Shown: one piece after another, positions 43,583-50,870 of the stretch | Layout: each line of letters starts with the position of its first letter | How positions within the stretch are numbered: the first letter of the stretch is position 1 | Source of the DNA: Longispora albida DSM 44784 | GTDB lineage: Bacteria; Actinomycetota; Actinomycetes; Mycobacteriales; Micromonosporaceae | Length of the DNA: 64,000 bases | Reading direction: 5' to 3' | Assembly: GCF_000379825.1 (NCBI RefSeq) | Contig: NZ_KB903825.1 | Coordinates: forward strand, 604,584 to 668,583 | Notes under the pieces: generated by a model | The model's input: only the letters and a program-made list of their open reading frames with translations | Database searches by the model: none | Told to the model about the DNA's origin: nothing | Position numbers and translations under genes: made by a program

Positions 43583-43774
43583 GTGCGCCTGTATCGCTGT
43601 CTTCTGTGTTGCCGGGTGTCTGGACTTCCTGCGCCTGGCTGCGGGTCCTGTGTCTTCTCGGCGGGTCCGGTGCGGACCCGGACGAGGAGGTCCGCAGCGA
43701 CCAGGTGTGGATCTCCTGACGTGAGGCCAGCGGGGGTCGCGCGAGACGGGGGCGGCCCCGCCTGGTACGTCTGG
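43583..43774. other. Gene-free segment after the orphan leader
   Basis: No credible reading frame, Cys-rich nonsense on the plus strand and no repeats beyond short GGACCCG/GGTCCGG pairs. With 43429-43522, which holds only a GCCCCG/CGGGGC hairpin, it separates the decayed STAS copy from the CGNR gene. Confidence 0.4.
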
Positions 43775-44269
43775 TCAGCTGGTCTTCCGCGCGTAGAAGC
43801 TGCGTGCCTTGGCCCGGTTGCCGCATCCGGCCATCGAGCACCAGCGGCGTCCCCTGTTCCGGGAGATGTCCACGAACCACAGGATGCAGTCCGGGTTCGT
43901 GCAGGGCCGGATGCGGTCGCCGTACTCCTTCACCAGGTCCAGATAGGACACCGCCGCCCGCCACGGCAGCTCCCACTCCGGCTCGTCGATGACGACGCGC
44001 TCCTCCGGGCCCTCCGTGGTCAGGTACGGGGCGATGCGGCCGTGGGACAGGACGTCGTTGAGCGGGGCGGGGTCGCCTGCCAGCGCCGAGCGGAGCGCGG
44101 CCCGGGTCTGGCGCAGGGGGGCGATGCCACCGTCGCCGAGGGCGTAGCCGCCGATCCACCCCGCGGCGTCGCCGGGCTGTTCGAGCAGGTCGTGGTACAC
44201 GCCGGCGTGGTACCACTCCGTGTTCACCAGGTCGAGGGGCAGCGGTTCGCCGATCAGGGGCCTGTCCAT
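43775..44269 (-). CDS. CGNR zinc-finger putative transcriptional regulator
   Basis: A 164-residue protein. The N-terminal ABATE-type domain (PLIGEPLPLDLVNTEWYHAGVYHDLLEQPGDAAGWI) precedes a CGNR zinc finger at the C-terminus (RPCTNPDCILWFVDISRNRGRRWCSMAGCGNRAKARSFYARK) with four Cys. Such proteins are believed to bind DNA and usually neighbour their target. It is divergent from an alpha/beta hydrolase gene, with repeated half-sites between. Confidence 0.85.
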   Translation of the reverse strand: MDRPLIGEPLPLDLVNTEWYHAGVYHDLLEQPGDAAGWIGGYALGDGGIAPLRQTRAALRSALAGDPAPLNDVLSHGRIAPYLTTEGPEERVVIDEPEWELPWRAAVSYLDLVKEYGDRIRPCTNPDCILWFVDISRNRGRRWCSMAGCGNRAKARSFYARKTS

Positions 44270-44302
44270 GCCACGAGTTTAACCGGTCACATCTCGTTGA
44301 CG

Positions 44303-44360
44303 GGTTAGATGATCACGGCGTACGTTTCTAACCAGTCAAGCGAGTGAGAACGGTTAGAAA
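44303..44360. promoter_or_regulatory. Candidate CGNR-regulator operator
   Basis: TTTCTAACC (44325-44333) and GGTTAGAAA (44352-44360) form a perfect 9-bp inverted repeat. A further GGTTAGA lies at 44303-44309 and GTTAACC at about 44279-44285 next to the regulator start. Four copies of one half-site in a 101-bp divergent gap fit an autoregulated switch controlling the hydrolase gene. Confidence 0.55.
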
Positions 44361-44370
44361 GGCGCCAGCC

Positions 44371-45246
44371 ATGACGACGAAGTACCAGACAGCCCAGGTG
44401 GACGGCCTCGACGTGTTCTACCGGGAGGCCGGCGACCCCGCCCGGCCGGCGATCGTGCTCCTGCACGGCTTCCCGAGCAGCTCGGTGATGTTCCGTGACC
44501 TGATCGAGCGGCTGGCCGGCGAGTACCACGTGATCGCCCCCGACCACATCGGCTTCGGCCACTCGGCGATGCCCTCGCCGGGCGAGTTCAGCTACACCTT
44601 CGACCGGCTCACCGAGATCACGCTGGGCCTGCTCGACCAGCTCGGCCTCGGGAAGTTCGCCGTGTACGTGCAGGACTACGGCGCGCCGATCGGCTTCCGG
44701 ATCGCCAGCCGCCACCCGGAGCGGGTCACCGCGATCGTCAGCCAGAGCGGCAACGCGTACATGGAGGGCTTCACGGACTTCTGGAAGCCGCTGTTCGAGT
44801 ACGCGACGAAGCCGGGGCCGGACACCGAGCCGGCCGTCCGGGAGCTGCTCACTGTGGACGCGACGAGGTGGCAGTACACGCACGGCGAGCCGGACACCAG
44901 CCTGATCAGCCCGGACACCTGGCAGCTCGACCAGTCGTTCCTCGACCGGCCGGGCAACCAGGAGATCCAGCTGCTGCTGTTCCAGGACTACCGGTTCAAC
45001 CTGGACGGTTACCCGGCATTCCAGCAGTACTTCCGGGAGCACCAGCCCCCGCTGCTCGCGGTGTGGGGCCGGAACGACGAGATCTTCGGAGCACCCGGAG
45101 CGGAGGCCTTCGCCCGCGACCTGCCCGATGCGGAGATCCACCTGCTCGACGCCGGGCACTTCGCGCTCAACAGCCAGGGCGAGCGGATCGCCGCTCTGAT
45201 CCTCGGCTTCCTCGGCAGGCACCTGCCAGCGGCGGAGGGCGAGTGA
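44371..45246 (+). CDS. Alpha/beta hydrolase, epoxide hydrolase/haloalkane dehalogenase-like
   Basis: A 291-residue protein. The oxyanion motif is LLHGFPSSSVMFRDL. The nucleophile elbow reads VYVQDYGAPIGFRIA, so the nucleophile is Asp as in epoxide hydrolases and haloalkane dehalogenases. The acid residue is in VWGRNDEIF and the His in LDAGHFALN. An upstream in-frame GTG (44344) lies within the operator and is less likely. Its TGA shares a base with the next ATG (TGATG). Confidence 0.87.
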   Translation: MTTKYQTAQVDGLDVFYREAGDPARPAIVLLHGFPSSSVMFRDLIERLAGEYHVIAPDHIGFGHSAMPSPGEFSYTFDRLTEITLGLLDQLGLGKFAVYVQDYGAPIGFRIASRHPERVTAIVSQSGNAYMEGFTDFWKPLFEYATKPGPDTEPAVRELLTVDATRWQYTHGEPDTSLISPDTWQLDQSFLDRPGNQEIQLLLFQDYRFNLDGYPAFQQYFREHQPPLLAVWGRNDEIFGAPGAEAFARDLPDAEIHLLDAGHFALNSQGERIAALILGFLGRHLPAAEGE

Positions 45247-45725
45247 TGGCCACGCCACCGCCCCGGCCGAAGGCCGGTCCCCTGCTGCTGACCGCTGCGG
45301 CCGCGCTGGCCGGGCTGCTCCTGCTCGCCGGGATCGCCCAGCTCACCGGGCTCGCGTTGTTCGCACTGCCCTTCGCGGCCACGGCCGGGATCGTCGCGAC
45401 GGCGCCCAGCGCGCCGTTCGCGCAGCCCCGGAGCATCCTGCTCGGGCACCTGACGGCCACGGTGCTGGCCCTCGCGGTCGTCGCGGTGGCCGGGCCGTCG
45501 GTCTGGGCCGCCGCGCTGGCCGCCGGGCTCTCGGTGGTACCGATGATGTGGCTGCGGGCTCCGCATCCGCCGGCGGGTGCCACGGCGGCGCTGATCGCAC
45601 TGACCGGGCCGGCGCCGGAGTACCTGGTGTCGTCGGTGCTCCCGGCCAGCCTGGTCATCATCGGCGGCGGGTTCCTGATCGGGCGGCTGCTGCCCGGGCA
45701 CCGGTACCCGGCCTACTGGTGGTAG
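45246..45725 (+). CDS. HPP-family membrane protein
   Basis: A 159-residue protein with four to five membrane segments and the signature LRAPHPPAGATAALIAL. HPP proteins are integral membrane proteins, some implicated in nitrite transport in plants; bacterial roles are mostly unknown. It is translationally coupled to the alpha/beta hydrolase and ends one base before the convergent DUF3097 stop. Confidence 0.85.
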   Translation: MATPPPRPKAGPLLLTAAAALAGLLLLAGIAQLTGLALFALPFAATAGIVATAPSAPFAQPRSILLGHLTATVLALAVVAVAGPSVWAAALAAGLSVVPMMWLRAPHPPAGATAALIALTGPAPEYLVSSVLPASLVIIGGGFLIGRLLPGHRYPAYWW

Positions 45726-45726
45726 G

Positions 45727-46524
45727 TCACTCGCCGGGCTCGGTGACGAAGTCGATCAGACGCTCGACGGCGCCGAGCAGCGGGGCTTCCACGTCGTGGA
45801 AGGTACGGACGGAGGAGAGGATGCGCCGCCACATGCCGGCCGGTTCGGCGACACCGAGGGCGGCGCACACTCCTTCCTTCCAGGGCTGGCCGGGCGGGAT
45901 GACTGGCCACGCGGCGATGCCCAGCCGGGCCGGTTTCACCGCCTGCCAGATGTCCACATAGGGGTGCCCGGTGACCAGGACGTGCCGGGAGGTCACGGCG
46001 GAGACGATGCGGGACTCCTTGCTGCCGGGTACGAGATGGTCGACCAGGACCCCGAGGCGCGCGCCGGCGGCAGGACCGAAAGTGGCGACGGCGGCCGGCA
46101 GGTCGTCGATGCCGTCGAGCGGCTCGACCACGACGCCCTCGACCCGCAGGTCATCGCCCCAGATCCGCTCGACGAGCGCGGCGTCGTGCAGGCCCTCGAC
46201 CCAGATCCGGCCAGCGCGGGCGACCCTGGCCGGCGCACCGGGGACGGCGACCGAGCCGGAGGCCGTCCGGCGCTTCTGCGGAGCGGGAGCCGAGGCTGGC
46301 GGCTTGCGGAGCGTGACGACCTCGCCGTCGAGCAGGAACGCGGCCGGGAGCATCGGGAACAGCCTGCGGCGGCCCTTGCGGTCCTCCAGCACGACAGCGT
46401 CGGCCTCGAAGCCGACCACGGCACCACAGAACTCGCCGCCGGCGTCCTCGACCACCAGGTCCAGCTCGGCGTCGACCACCGGGACCTCTCGCCGCTTCCG
46501 CCAGTTCCCCGCCAGGACGTCCAT
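45727..46524 (-). CDS. DUF3097 family protein
   Basis: A 265-residue actinobacterial protein. The N-terminal part is beta-rich (DVLAGNWRKRREVPVVDAELDLVVEDAGGEFCGAVVGFEADAVVLEDRKGR). The centre IWVEGLHDAALVERIWGDDLRVEGVVVEPLDGIDDL resembles a TOPRIM-like fold with Glu and Asp in the expected places, so nucleic-acid metabolism is possible but unproven. The ATG at 46524 is only 16 bp from the divergent phosphodiesterase ATG. Confidence 0.78.
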   Translation of the reverse strand: MDVLAGNWRKRREVPVVDAELDLVVEDAGGEFCGAVVGFEADAVVLEDRKGRRRLFPMLPAAFLLDGEVVTLRKPPASAPAPQKRRTASGSVAVPGAPARVARAGRIWVEGLHDAALVERIWGDDLRVEGVVVEPLDGIDDLPAAVATFGPAAGARLGVLVDHLVPGSKESRIVSAVTSRHVLVTGHPYVDIWQAVKPARLGIAAWPVIPPGQPWKEGVCAALGVAEPAGMWRRILSSVRTFHDVEAPLLGAVERLIDFVTEPGE

Positions 46525-46540
46525 GCCCGACACTGTACTG
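46525..46540. promoter_or_regulatory. 16-bp divergent gap with back-to-back -10 boxes
   Basis: On the minus strand TACAGT (46537-46532) ends 7 nt before the DUF3097 ATG. On the plus strand GACACT (46529-46534) ends 6 nt before the ATG at 46541. Both would give leaderless mRNAs. The shared core ACACTGT matches the core of the tetR/flavoprotein gap at 17434-17450 (ACAGTGT). Confidence 0.55.
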
Positions 46541-47419
46541 ATGGCTTTCGCACCCCACCGCCGCGTTGTCGTCTTCGGAGTCGACGGCGTGCGCACAGAC
46601 ACCCTCGCAGCAGCTCACACCCCGTGGATCGACGCCATCGCGGCCGAAGGGCTGTACGCGGAGTTCGAGCTGAACGACCTCGCGCCGACCGTCAGCGGGC
46701 CGGGCTGGTCCACCGTCGCGACCGGGGTGTGGGCCGACAAGCACCGGATCGACGGGAACGTCTTCGCTGATCACGCGCTGGAGGAGTACCCGGACTTCCT
46801 CAGCAGGCTCCGGGCGGCGTGGCCGGAGATCCGCACGTACGCCGCCGCCGACTGGGCGCCGCTGGTCAGTACCGATTCGCTCGGGCCGGTCTTCGCGACC
46901 CCGCACCGGGCGTTGCGGGTCGACGCGGCGGGTGGCGGTGAGAAGGCGGGGCCGTTCGGGCACGACTACGACGCGACGGGGGCCGACATCGCCGCCGACG
47001 CCGCACGGGTACTCGGCGGCTCGGACTACCACGCGTCCTTCGTGTACTTCGGCGAGCCGGACGAGGTGTGCCACTACCAGGGCGTGTGCCCGGAGTACAC
47101 GGCGGCGGTAGAGCGGGCCGACCAGCGGATCGGGACGGTGGTCGAGGCGATCCGGGCCCGGCCCACCTACGCCGCCGAGCAGTGGACCTTCATCGTCGTG
47201 ACCGATCACGGGCATGTCGACGAGGGCGGGCACGGCGGCCGCGACCCGTGGGAGGCGCAGGCGTGGATCGCGGCCAGCGGGCCGGCCGTTCCGCAGGGCA
47301 AGGTGCTGACCGAGCACGTGGACATCGCGCCGAGCGTGTTCCGCGCGCTGGGCCTCGACGTCGACGAGTCGTGGGGGCTGGAGGGCGTGGCGTTCGGGGA
47401 GCGCGACGGGGTCAGGTAA
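46541..47419 (+). CDS. Alkaline phosphatase-superfamily phosphodiesterase/nucleotide pyrophosphatase-like
   Basis: A 292-residue protein without a signal peptide. It opens with RVVVFGVDGVRTDTLAAAHTPWID (metal Asp), followed by LAPTVSGPGWSTVATGVWADKHRI and, later, YFGEPDEVCHYQG and FIVVTDHGHVDEGGHGG, which supply the metal-binding Asp/His set of the NPP/phosphodiesterase group. The substrate is unknown. Its 3' end overlaps that of the convergent ArsR gene by 8 bp. Confidence 0.83.
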   Translation: MAFAPHRRVVVFGVDGVRTDTLAAAHTPWIDAIAAEGLYAEFELNDLAPTVSGPGWSTVATGVWADKHRIDGNVFADHALEEYPDFLSRLRAAWPEIRTYAAADWAPLVSTDSLGPVFATPHRALRVDAAGGGEKAGPFGHDYDATGADIAADAARVLGGSDYHASFVYFGEPDEVCHYQGVCPEYTAAVERADQRIGTVVEAIRARPTYAAEQWTFIVVTDHGHVDEGGHGGRDPWEAQAWIAASGPAVPQGKVLTEHVDIAPSVFRALGLDVDESWGLEGVAFGERDGVR

Positions 47420-48065
47420 GCGTGGGGAGGGCCTGACGGAGGGCTCGCTCGCCGGCTGGGGTGAGGCGGACGGCGCGGCCGGTACCGATGCGCTCGGCCC
47501 AGCCCTGGGCGAGGACGTGGGTGCAGAGGGCCGCGCCTGCCGTGCCGGCCAGGTGGTTGCGCCGTTCCGTCCAGTCCAGGCACATCCGCACGAGCGGGCG
47601 GCGGCCCGGCCGGAGATCGGCTCCGAGGGTGGTGAGCCAGGCGCGGATGGGCTCGTCGGCGAGCAGGCCGGCCTCGGACAGCGCCTCGGTGATCTGCACG
47701 CCGAGGCGGCCTGCGAGGTGGTCGTAGCAGGTACGGGCCTCGGATTCCGCGCTCGCCTTCGCTGCGGCTTTCAGGCCGCTCGGGCGGGGCGGCGGGGCCG
47801 CGTGGGCAGCCAGGTCCTCGATGAGGGTGGCGACGGCCGGGCTGGCCAGCCGGACGTAGCGGTGCCTGCCCTGCCGTTCCTCGGCGAGCAGGCCGCCGGT
47901 CAGCAGCCGGTCGAGGTGCTCGCTGGCTGTGGAGCGGGCGACGCCGGCGTGCCGGGCGAGTTCACCTGCTGTCCAGGCGCGGCCGTCCATCAGCGCGAGG
48001 CAGAAGGCCGCCCGGGTGCTGTCGGCGAGGAGGGCTGCGAGGTCTGCGAGCTGTGGCGCTGTCAT
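47412..48065 (-). CDS. ArsR-type winged-helix regulator
   Basis: A 217-residue protein. The N-terminal HTH (LADLAALLADSTRAAFCLALMDGRAWTAGELARHAGVARSTASEHLDRLLTGGLLAEERQGRHRYVRLA) is of ArsR/SmtB type without Cys metal sites. A larger C-terminal region of unknown role follows. It is divergent from the P450-like/PEP-mutase gene pair, which it probably controls. Confidence 0.85.
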   Translation of the reverse strand: MTAPQLADLAALLADSTRAAFCLALMDGRAWTAGELARHAGVARSTASEHLDRLLTGGLLAEERQGRHRYVRLASPAVATLIEDLAAHAAPPPRPSGLKAAAKASAESEARTCYDHLAGRLGVQITEALSEAGLLADEPIRAWLTTLGADLRPGRRPLVRMCLDWTERRNHLAGTAGAALCTHVLAQGWAERIGTGRAVRLTPAGERALRQALPTLT

Positions 48066-48087
48066 GGTTCCATGATCCGCTGGGGAT

Positions 48088-48123
48088 TGTTCGGTGACGG
48101 CCGAACAGTACCCGGCCTAGCCT
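48088..48123 (+). promoter_or_regulatory. Operator and leaderless promoter of the P450-like gene
   Basis: TGTTCGG (48088-48094) and CCGAACA (48101-48107) are perfect 7-bp arms with a 6-bp spacer. The -10 TAGCCT (48118-48123) ends 7 nt before the ATG at 48131, and TGACGG (48095-48100) lies 17 bp upstream of it as a -35, inside the operator. ArsR-type repression is the natural reading. Confidence 0.55.
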
Positions 48124-48130
48124 GGTGCTC

Positions 48131-48736
48131 ATGTTGATCTTCAGTGATCCCGGGGATGTCCTGGCGGCGTTCGCCGAGCCGGCTCTCGTCCCGCCCCGGC
48201 CCGGGGGTGTGGAAGGCGGCATGGCCTGGTTGCGGAGGCGTGTCGCGCGTTTCAGCTCCGGCGAGGTGCATGCCCGGCGGCGTGCGATCGCCGAGAAGTA
48301 CCTGGCGGCCGTCGAGCCAGGGACGCTGCGGCCGCTGGAGGGGGAGGACCGGCGGCGGTTCCCTGCCCGGGCGCTGGCGGAGGCGATCGGGCTCGGCAGC
48401 GCCATTGTGGACGATGTGCTGCTCGCGGCGGCCGCGTACCACGGCGAGGACTCGGCGGCGGCCGACGAGGCTGTCGAACGGCTGCGGGCTCAGGTACCCG
48501 GCGACGACGAGGAGTGCGCGAACCTGATCGGCCTGCTGATCCAGGCCTGCGCCACGACGGGGCCGCCGGTCGTCGCGACGAAACGGGTGGCCGTACGGGA
48601 CACGGAGATCGGCGGCGTGCCGGTACCGGCGGGCACGCTCGTGACACTGCGCCTGGAAGGCAACCCGTTCGGCGCGGAGCCCCGGGTCTGCCCCGGCCGC
48701 GCCCACGCTCTCGCGATGCTGGAGGAACTCCGATGA
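48131..48736 (+). CDS. Mini cytochrome P450-like protein
   Basis: A 201-residue protein that reads like a P450 with most of the fold removed. The I-helix-like stretch NLIGLLIQACATTG is present. The text VAVRDTEIGGVPVPAGTLVTLRLEGNPFGAEPRVCPGRAHALAMLEEL matches the C-terminal P450 region including the heme-ligand Cys in RVCPGRA. The ExxR motif and usual NRDP segment are absent, and ordinary P450s are near 400 residues. It is intact as a frame and coupled (ATGA) to the next gene, so it seems a stable short family rather than debris. Confidence 0.7.
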   Translation: MLIFSDPGDVLAAFAEPALVPPRPGGVEGGMAWLRRRVARFSSGEVHARRRAIAEKYLAAVEPGTLRPLEGEDRRRFPARALAEAIGLGSAIVDDVLLAAAAYHGEDSAAADEAVERLRAQVPGDDEECANLIGLLIQACATTGPPVVATKRVAVRDTEIGGVPVPAGTLVTLRLEGNPFGAEPRVCPGRAHALAMLEELR

Positions 48737-49461
48737 CACCCTTCCGCGCGCTGCACCGGCCCGGCCAGCCGCTCCTGCTGCCGAACGCCTGGGACTACGC
48801 CTCCGCAGCGCTCCTGGCCCGGCAGGGGTACCCGGCGATCGGCACGACGAGCCTCGGGGTCGCCGCGGCGGCCGGGCTGCCGGACGGTACCGGGGCGACG
48901 CGGGCCGAGACGCTGCGCCTGGCGGAACGGATCACGAAGCTGCCCGTGCTGATCACCGTGGACATCGAGGGCGGGTTCAGCGACGACCCGGCCGAGGTGG
49001 CCCGGACGGCACGGGAGCTGGCCGGTTTCGGGGTCGCCGGGATCAACCTGGAGGACGCGATGGGACCGGCCGGGCTGCACCAGGACAAGATCCGGGCCGT
49101 GAAGGCCGCCGCGCCGGGGCTGTTCGTCAACGCGCGGACCGACACGCACTGGCTCCGGGACGGTACGACGGCGGAGGCTGCCGAGCGGGCCGCCGCGTAC
49201 ATCGAGGCCGGCGCGGACGGCATCTTCGTACCCGGGCTGCGCGAGGACATCCCGGTGCTGGCCGGGCTCGGCGTCCCGCTCAACGTGCTCTATTCCGGCC
49301 AGGCGGACCTGGCCGGGCTGGCGGAGCTGGGCGTGGCCCGGGTGAGCACGGGATCGGCACTCTACCGGGCAGCACTGGACGCCCTCTCCGCTCTGGGGGC
49401 GGACTTCGCCGGCCGGCCTCGTCCGGCACCCCTCACGTACGAGATGATTCAGGATCTTTAG
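48733..49461 (+). CDS. Isocitrate lyase/PEP mutase family protein
   Basis: A 242-residue TIM-barrel protein. The family pattern is PNAWDYASAALLARQGYPAIGTTSLGVAAAAG, then ITVDIEGGFSDDPAEV (metal and substrate site), GINLEDAMGP and FVNARTDTHW. It may cleave or rearrange a 2-hydroxy or phosphonate compound; the exact reaction is unknown. It is coupled to the P450-like gene and controlled with it. Its 3' end overlaps the convergent pentapeptide-repeat gene by 29 bp. Confidence 0.85.
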   Translation: MTPFRALHRPGQPLLLPNAWDYASAALLARQGYPAIGTTSLGVAAAAGLPDGTGATRAETLRLAERITKLPVLITVDIEGGFSDDPAEVARTARELAGFGVAGINLEDAMGPAGLHQDKIRAVKAAAPGLFVNARTDTHWLRDGTTAEAAERAAAYIEAGADGIFVPGLREDIPVLAGLGVPLNVLYSGQADLAGLAELGVARVSTGSALYRAALDALSALGADFAGRPRPAPLTYEMIQDL

Positions 49462-50065
49462 GTTTTCTCACCACGATGCCGAGCGCCGCCGCGAGGGTGT
49501 GGGCCAGTGCGACCAGGTCCGGCCCGTCGAGGATCGCGCCGCGCAGGCTGGCGACGCTGCCGACGCCGTCGAGCAGGCAGCGTTCGAGCACGGCGCCCTC
49601 CATCTTGGCCTGCGCGAACTGCGCTCCGGTCAGGTCGCACGCCGTGAACCGGGCTCCGCGCAGGTCAGCGCCGGTGAAGTCGGCGCCGGCCAGGTTGCAC
49701 CGGTCGAAGGTGACGTGCGCGAAGGCCGAGAAGCGGAAGGTCGCGAGGTCCAGGCGGCACTCGGTGAAGCTCGTCTCGCGCAGGCCGCCGCCTGCCCAGT
49801 GCAGGCCGGTCATCCGGGCCGGGCCGAAGGTCACCCTGCGCAGCGTCGAGCCGGTGGCCTTGAGGTTGGCGAGGTTGCACCGGTCGAAAACACAGTCAGC
49901 CAGTACCGCACGGTCGAGGCTCACCTTGCTCAGATCCACGTCCGTGAACTGGCACCGCTCGAACTCCGCCAGCTCCGCGCTGCTCCCGGACACGTCAGCA
50001 CCCGTGAACTGGGCACCACGGTAGAAGACCTCGTCCGCGATGAGCAGTTCCTCGTCCTCGAACAC
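49433..50065 (-). CDS. Pentapeptide-repeat protein
   Basis: A 210-residue protein made largely of A(D/N)Lxx-type pentapeptides in two runs (VDLSKVSLDRAVLADCVFDRCNLANLKATGSTL and CNLAGADFTGADLRGARFTACDLTGAQFAQAKMEGAVL), folding as a right-handed quadrilateral beta-helix. Some such proteins mimic DNA and protect gyrase, but nothing here shows that function. The 3' overlap with the preceding convergent gene is in a different frame. Confidence 0.85.
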   Translation of the reverse strand: MFEDEELLIADEVFYRGAQFTGADVSGSSAELAEFERCQFTDVDLSKVSLDRAVLADCVFDRCNLANLKATGSTLRRVTFGPARMTGLHWAGGGLRETSFTECRLDLATFRFSAFAHVTFDRCNLAGADFTGADLRGARFTACDLTGAQFAQAKMEGAVLERCLLDGVGSVASLRGAILDGPDLVALAHTLAAALGIVVRKPKDPESSRT

Positions 50066-50084
50066 GTCGCCCCCGTCTGGTGTT

Positions 50085-50124
50085 GCCGTAGTGGCCTGCC
50101 CCCGATGCCTGACAGGCCACTACG
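50085..50124. terminator. Terminator after the ABC exporter operon
   Basis: CCGTAGTGGCCTG (50085-50097) and its exact complement at 50112-50124, with a 14-nt loop, 17 bp beyond the permease stop on the minus strand. Confidence 0.65.
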
Positions 50125-50141
50125 GTAGCCGCAGTGCGGCG

Positions 50142-50870
50142 CTAGGCGTCGCGGCGGTGGAGCAGGACGGCGGCGGTGAGCAGGGTGCCCGCCGTCCACA
50201 GCGCCAGTACTCCCAGCCCGTTCCACGGGGCATGCGCGAGGGTTTCCGGATCCACAGTGGACATGATGTTCTGGCCTGCCGTCGTCGGGCCGATCTGGAG
50301 CAGCCGCCGCACCCAGGCCGGGTCGCCGGTGGCGGCGGCCAGCAGCGGGTAGGCGTAGCACAGCCCGAGCACGATCCCGATCGCGACGGCCGCGCTCCGG
50401 ACGATGGCGGCGAGGCCCAGGCTGAACAACGCGATCAGCGCCAGATAGATGACGGTCCCGAGCACCGGAGTCAGCCGGAACGGCACCGACTGGTACTGCC
50501 GCCCGGCCACGACGGAGCCGGCCACCGCGACCCCGGCCGCGAGCAGCACCGGCCCGGTCAGCACGAGGGCCTTGGCAGCCAGCACGGTCCAGCGCCGGGG
50601 CGTCGCGGCGAGGGTCAGGCGGATCAGGCCGGTGCTGTACTCGTTGCCGAACAGCATGACCGCCAGCACCGCCACCACGATCTGCCCGAGCTGCACACCC
50701 GTCAGGCTGAGCTGTGTCGGGTCGAGGAAGCAGTCCGAGTGGGTACACGTCGTGACAGCGGTGGCCAGCCAGCCGATCCCGATGGTGGCGACGACGAGGC
50801 CGAGCAGCAGCCAGGCGGTACCGGACGTGGTGCGCAGCTTGGTCCACTCAGACCGGAGAACTCCGCTCAT
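50142..50870 (-). CDS. ABC-2 type transporter permease
   Basis: A 242-residue membrane protein with six helices and the usual cytoplasmic start SGVLRSEWTKLRTTSGTAW. NEYSTGLIRLTLAATPRR is the conserved loop of this actinobacterial permease family. The ATG at 50870 overlaps the stop of the larger permease (ATGA). Last gene of the exporter operon. Confidence 0.85.
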   Translation of the reverse strand: MSGVLRSEWTKLRTTSGTAWLLLGLVVATIGIGWLATAVTTCTHSDCFLDPTQLSLTGVQLGQIVVAVLAVMLFGNEYSTGLIRLTLAATPRRWTVLAAKALVLTGPVLLAAGVAVAGSVVAGRQYQSVPFRLTPVLGTVIYLALIALFSLGLAAIVRSAAVAIGIVLGLCYAYPLLAAATGDPAWVRRLLQIGPTTAGQNIMSTVDPETLAHAPWNGLGVLALWTAGTLLTAAVLLHRRDA

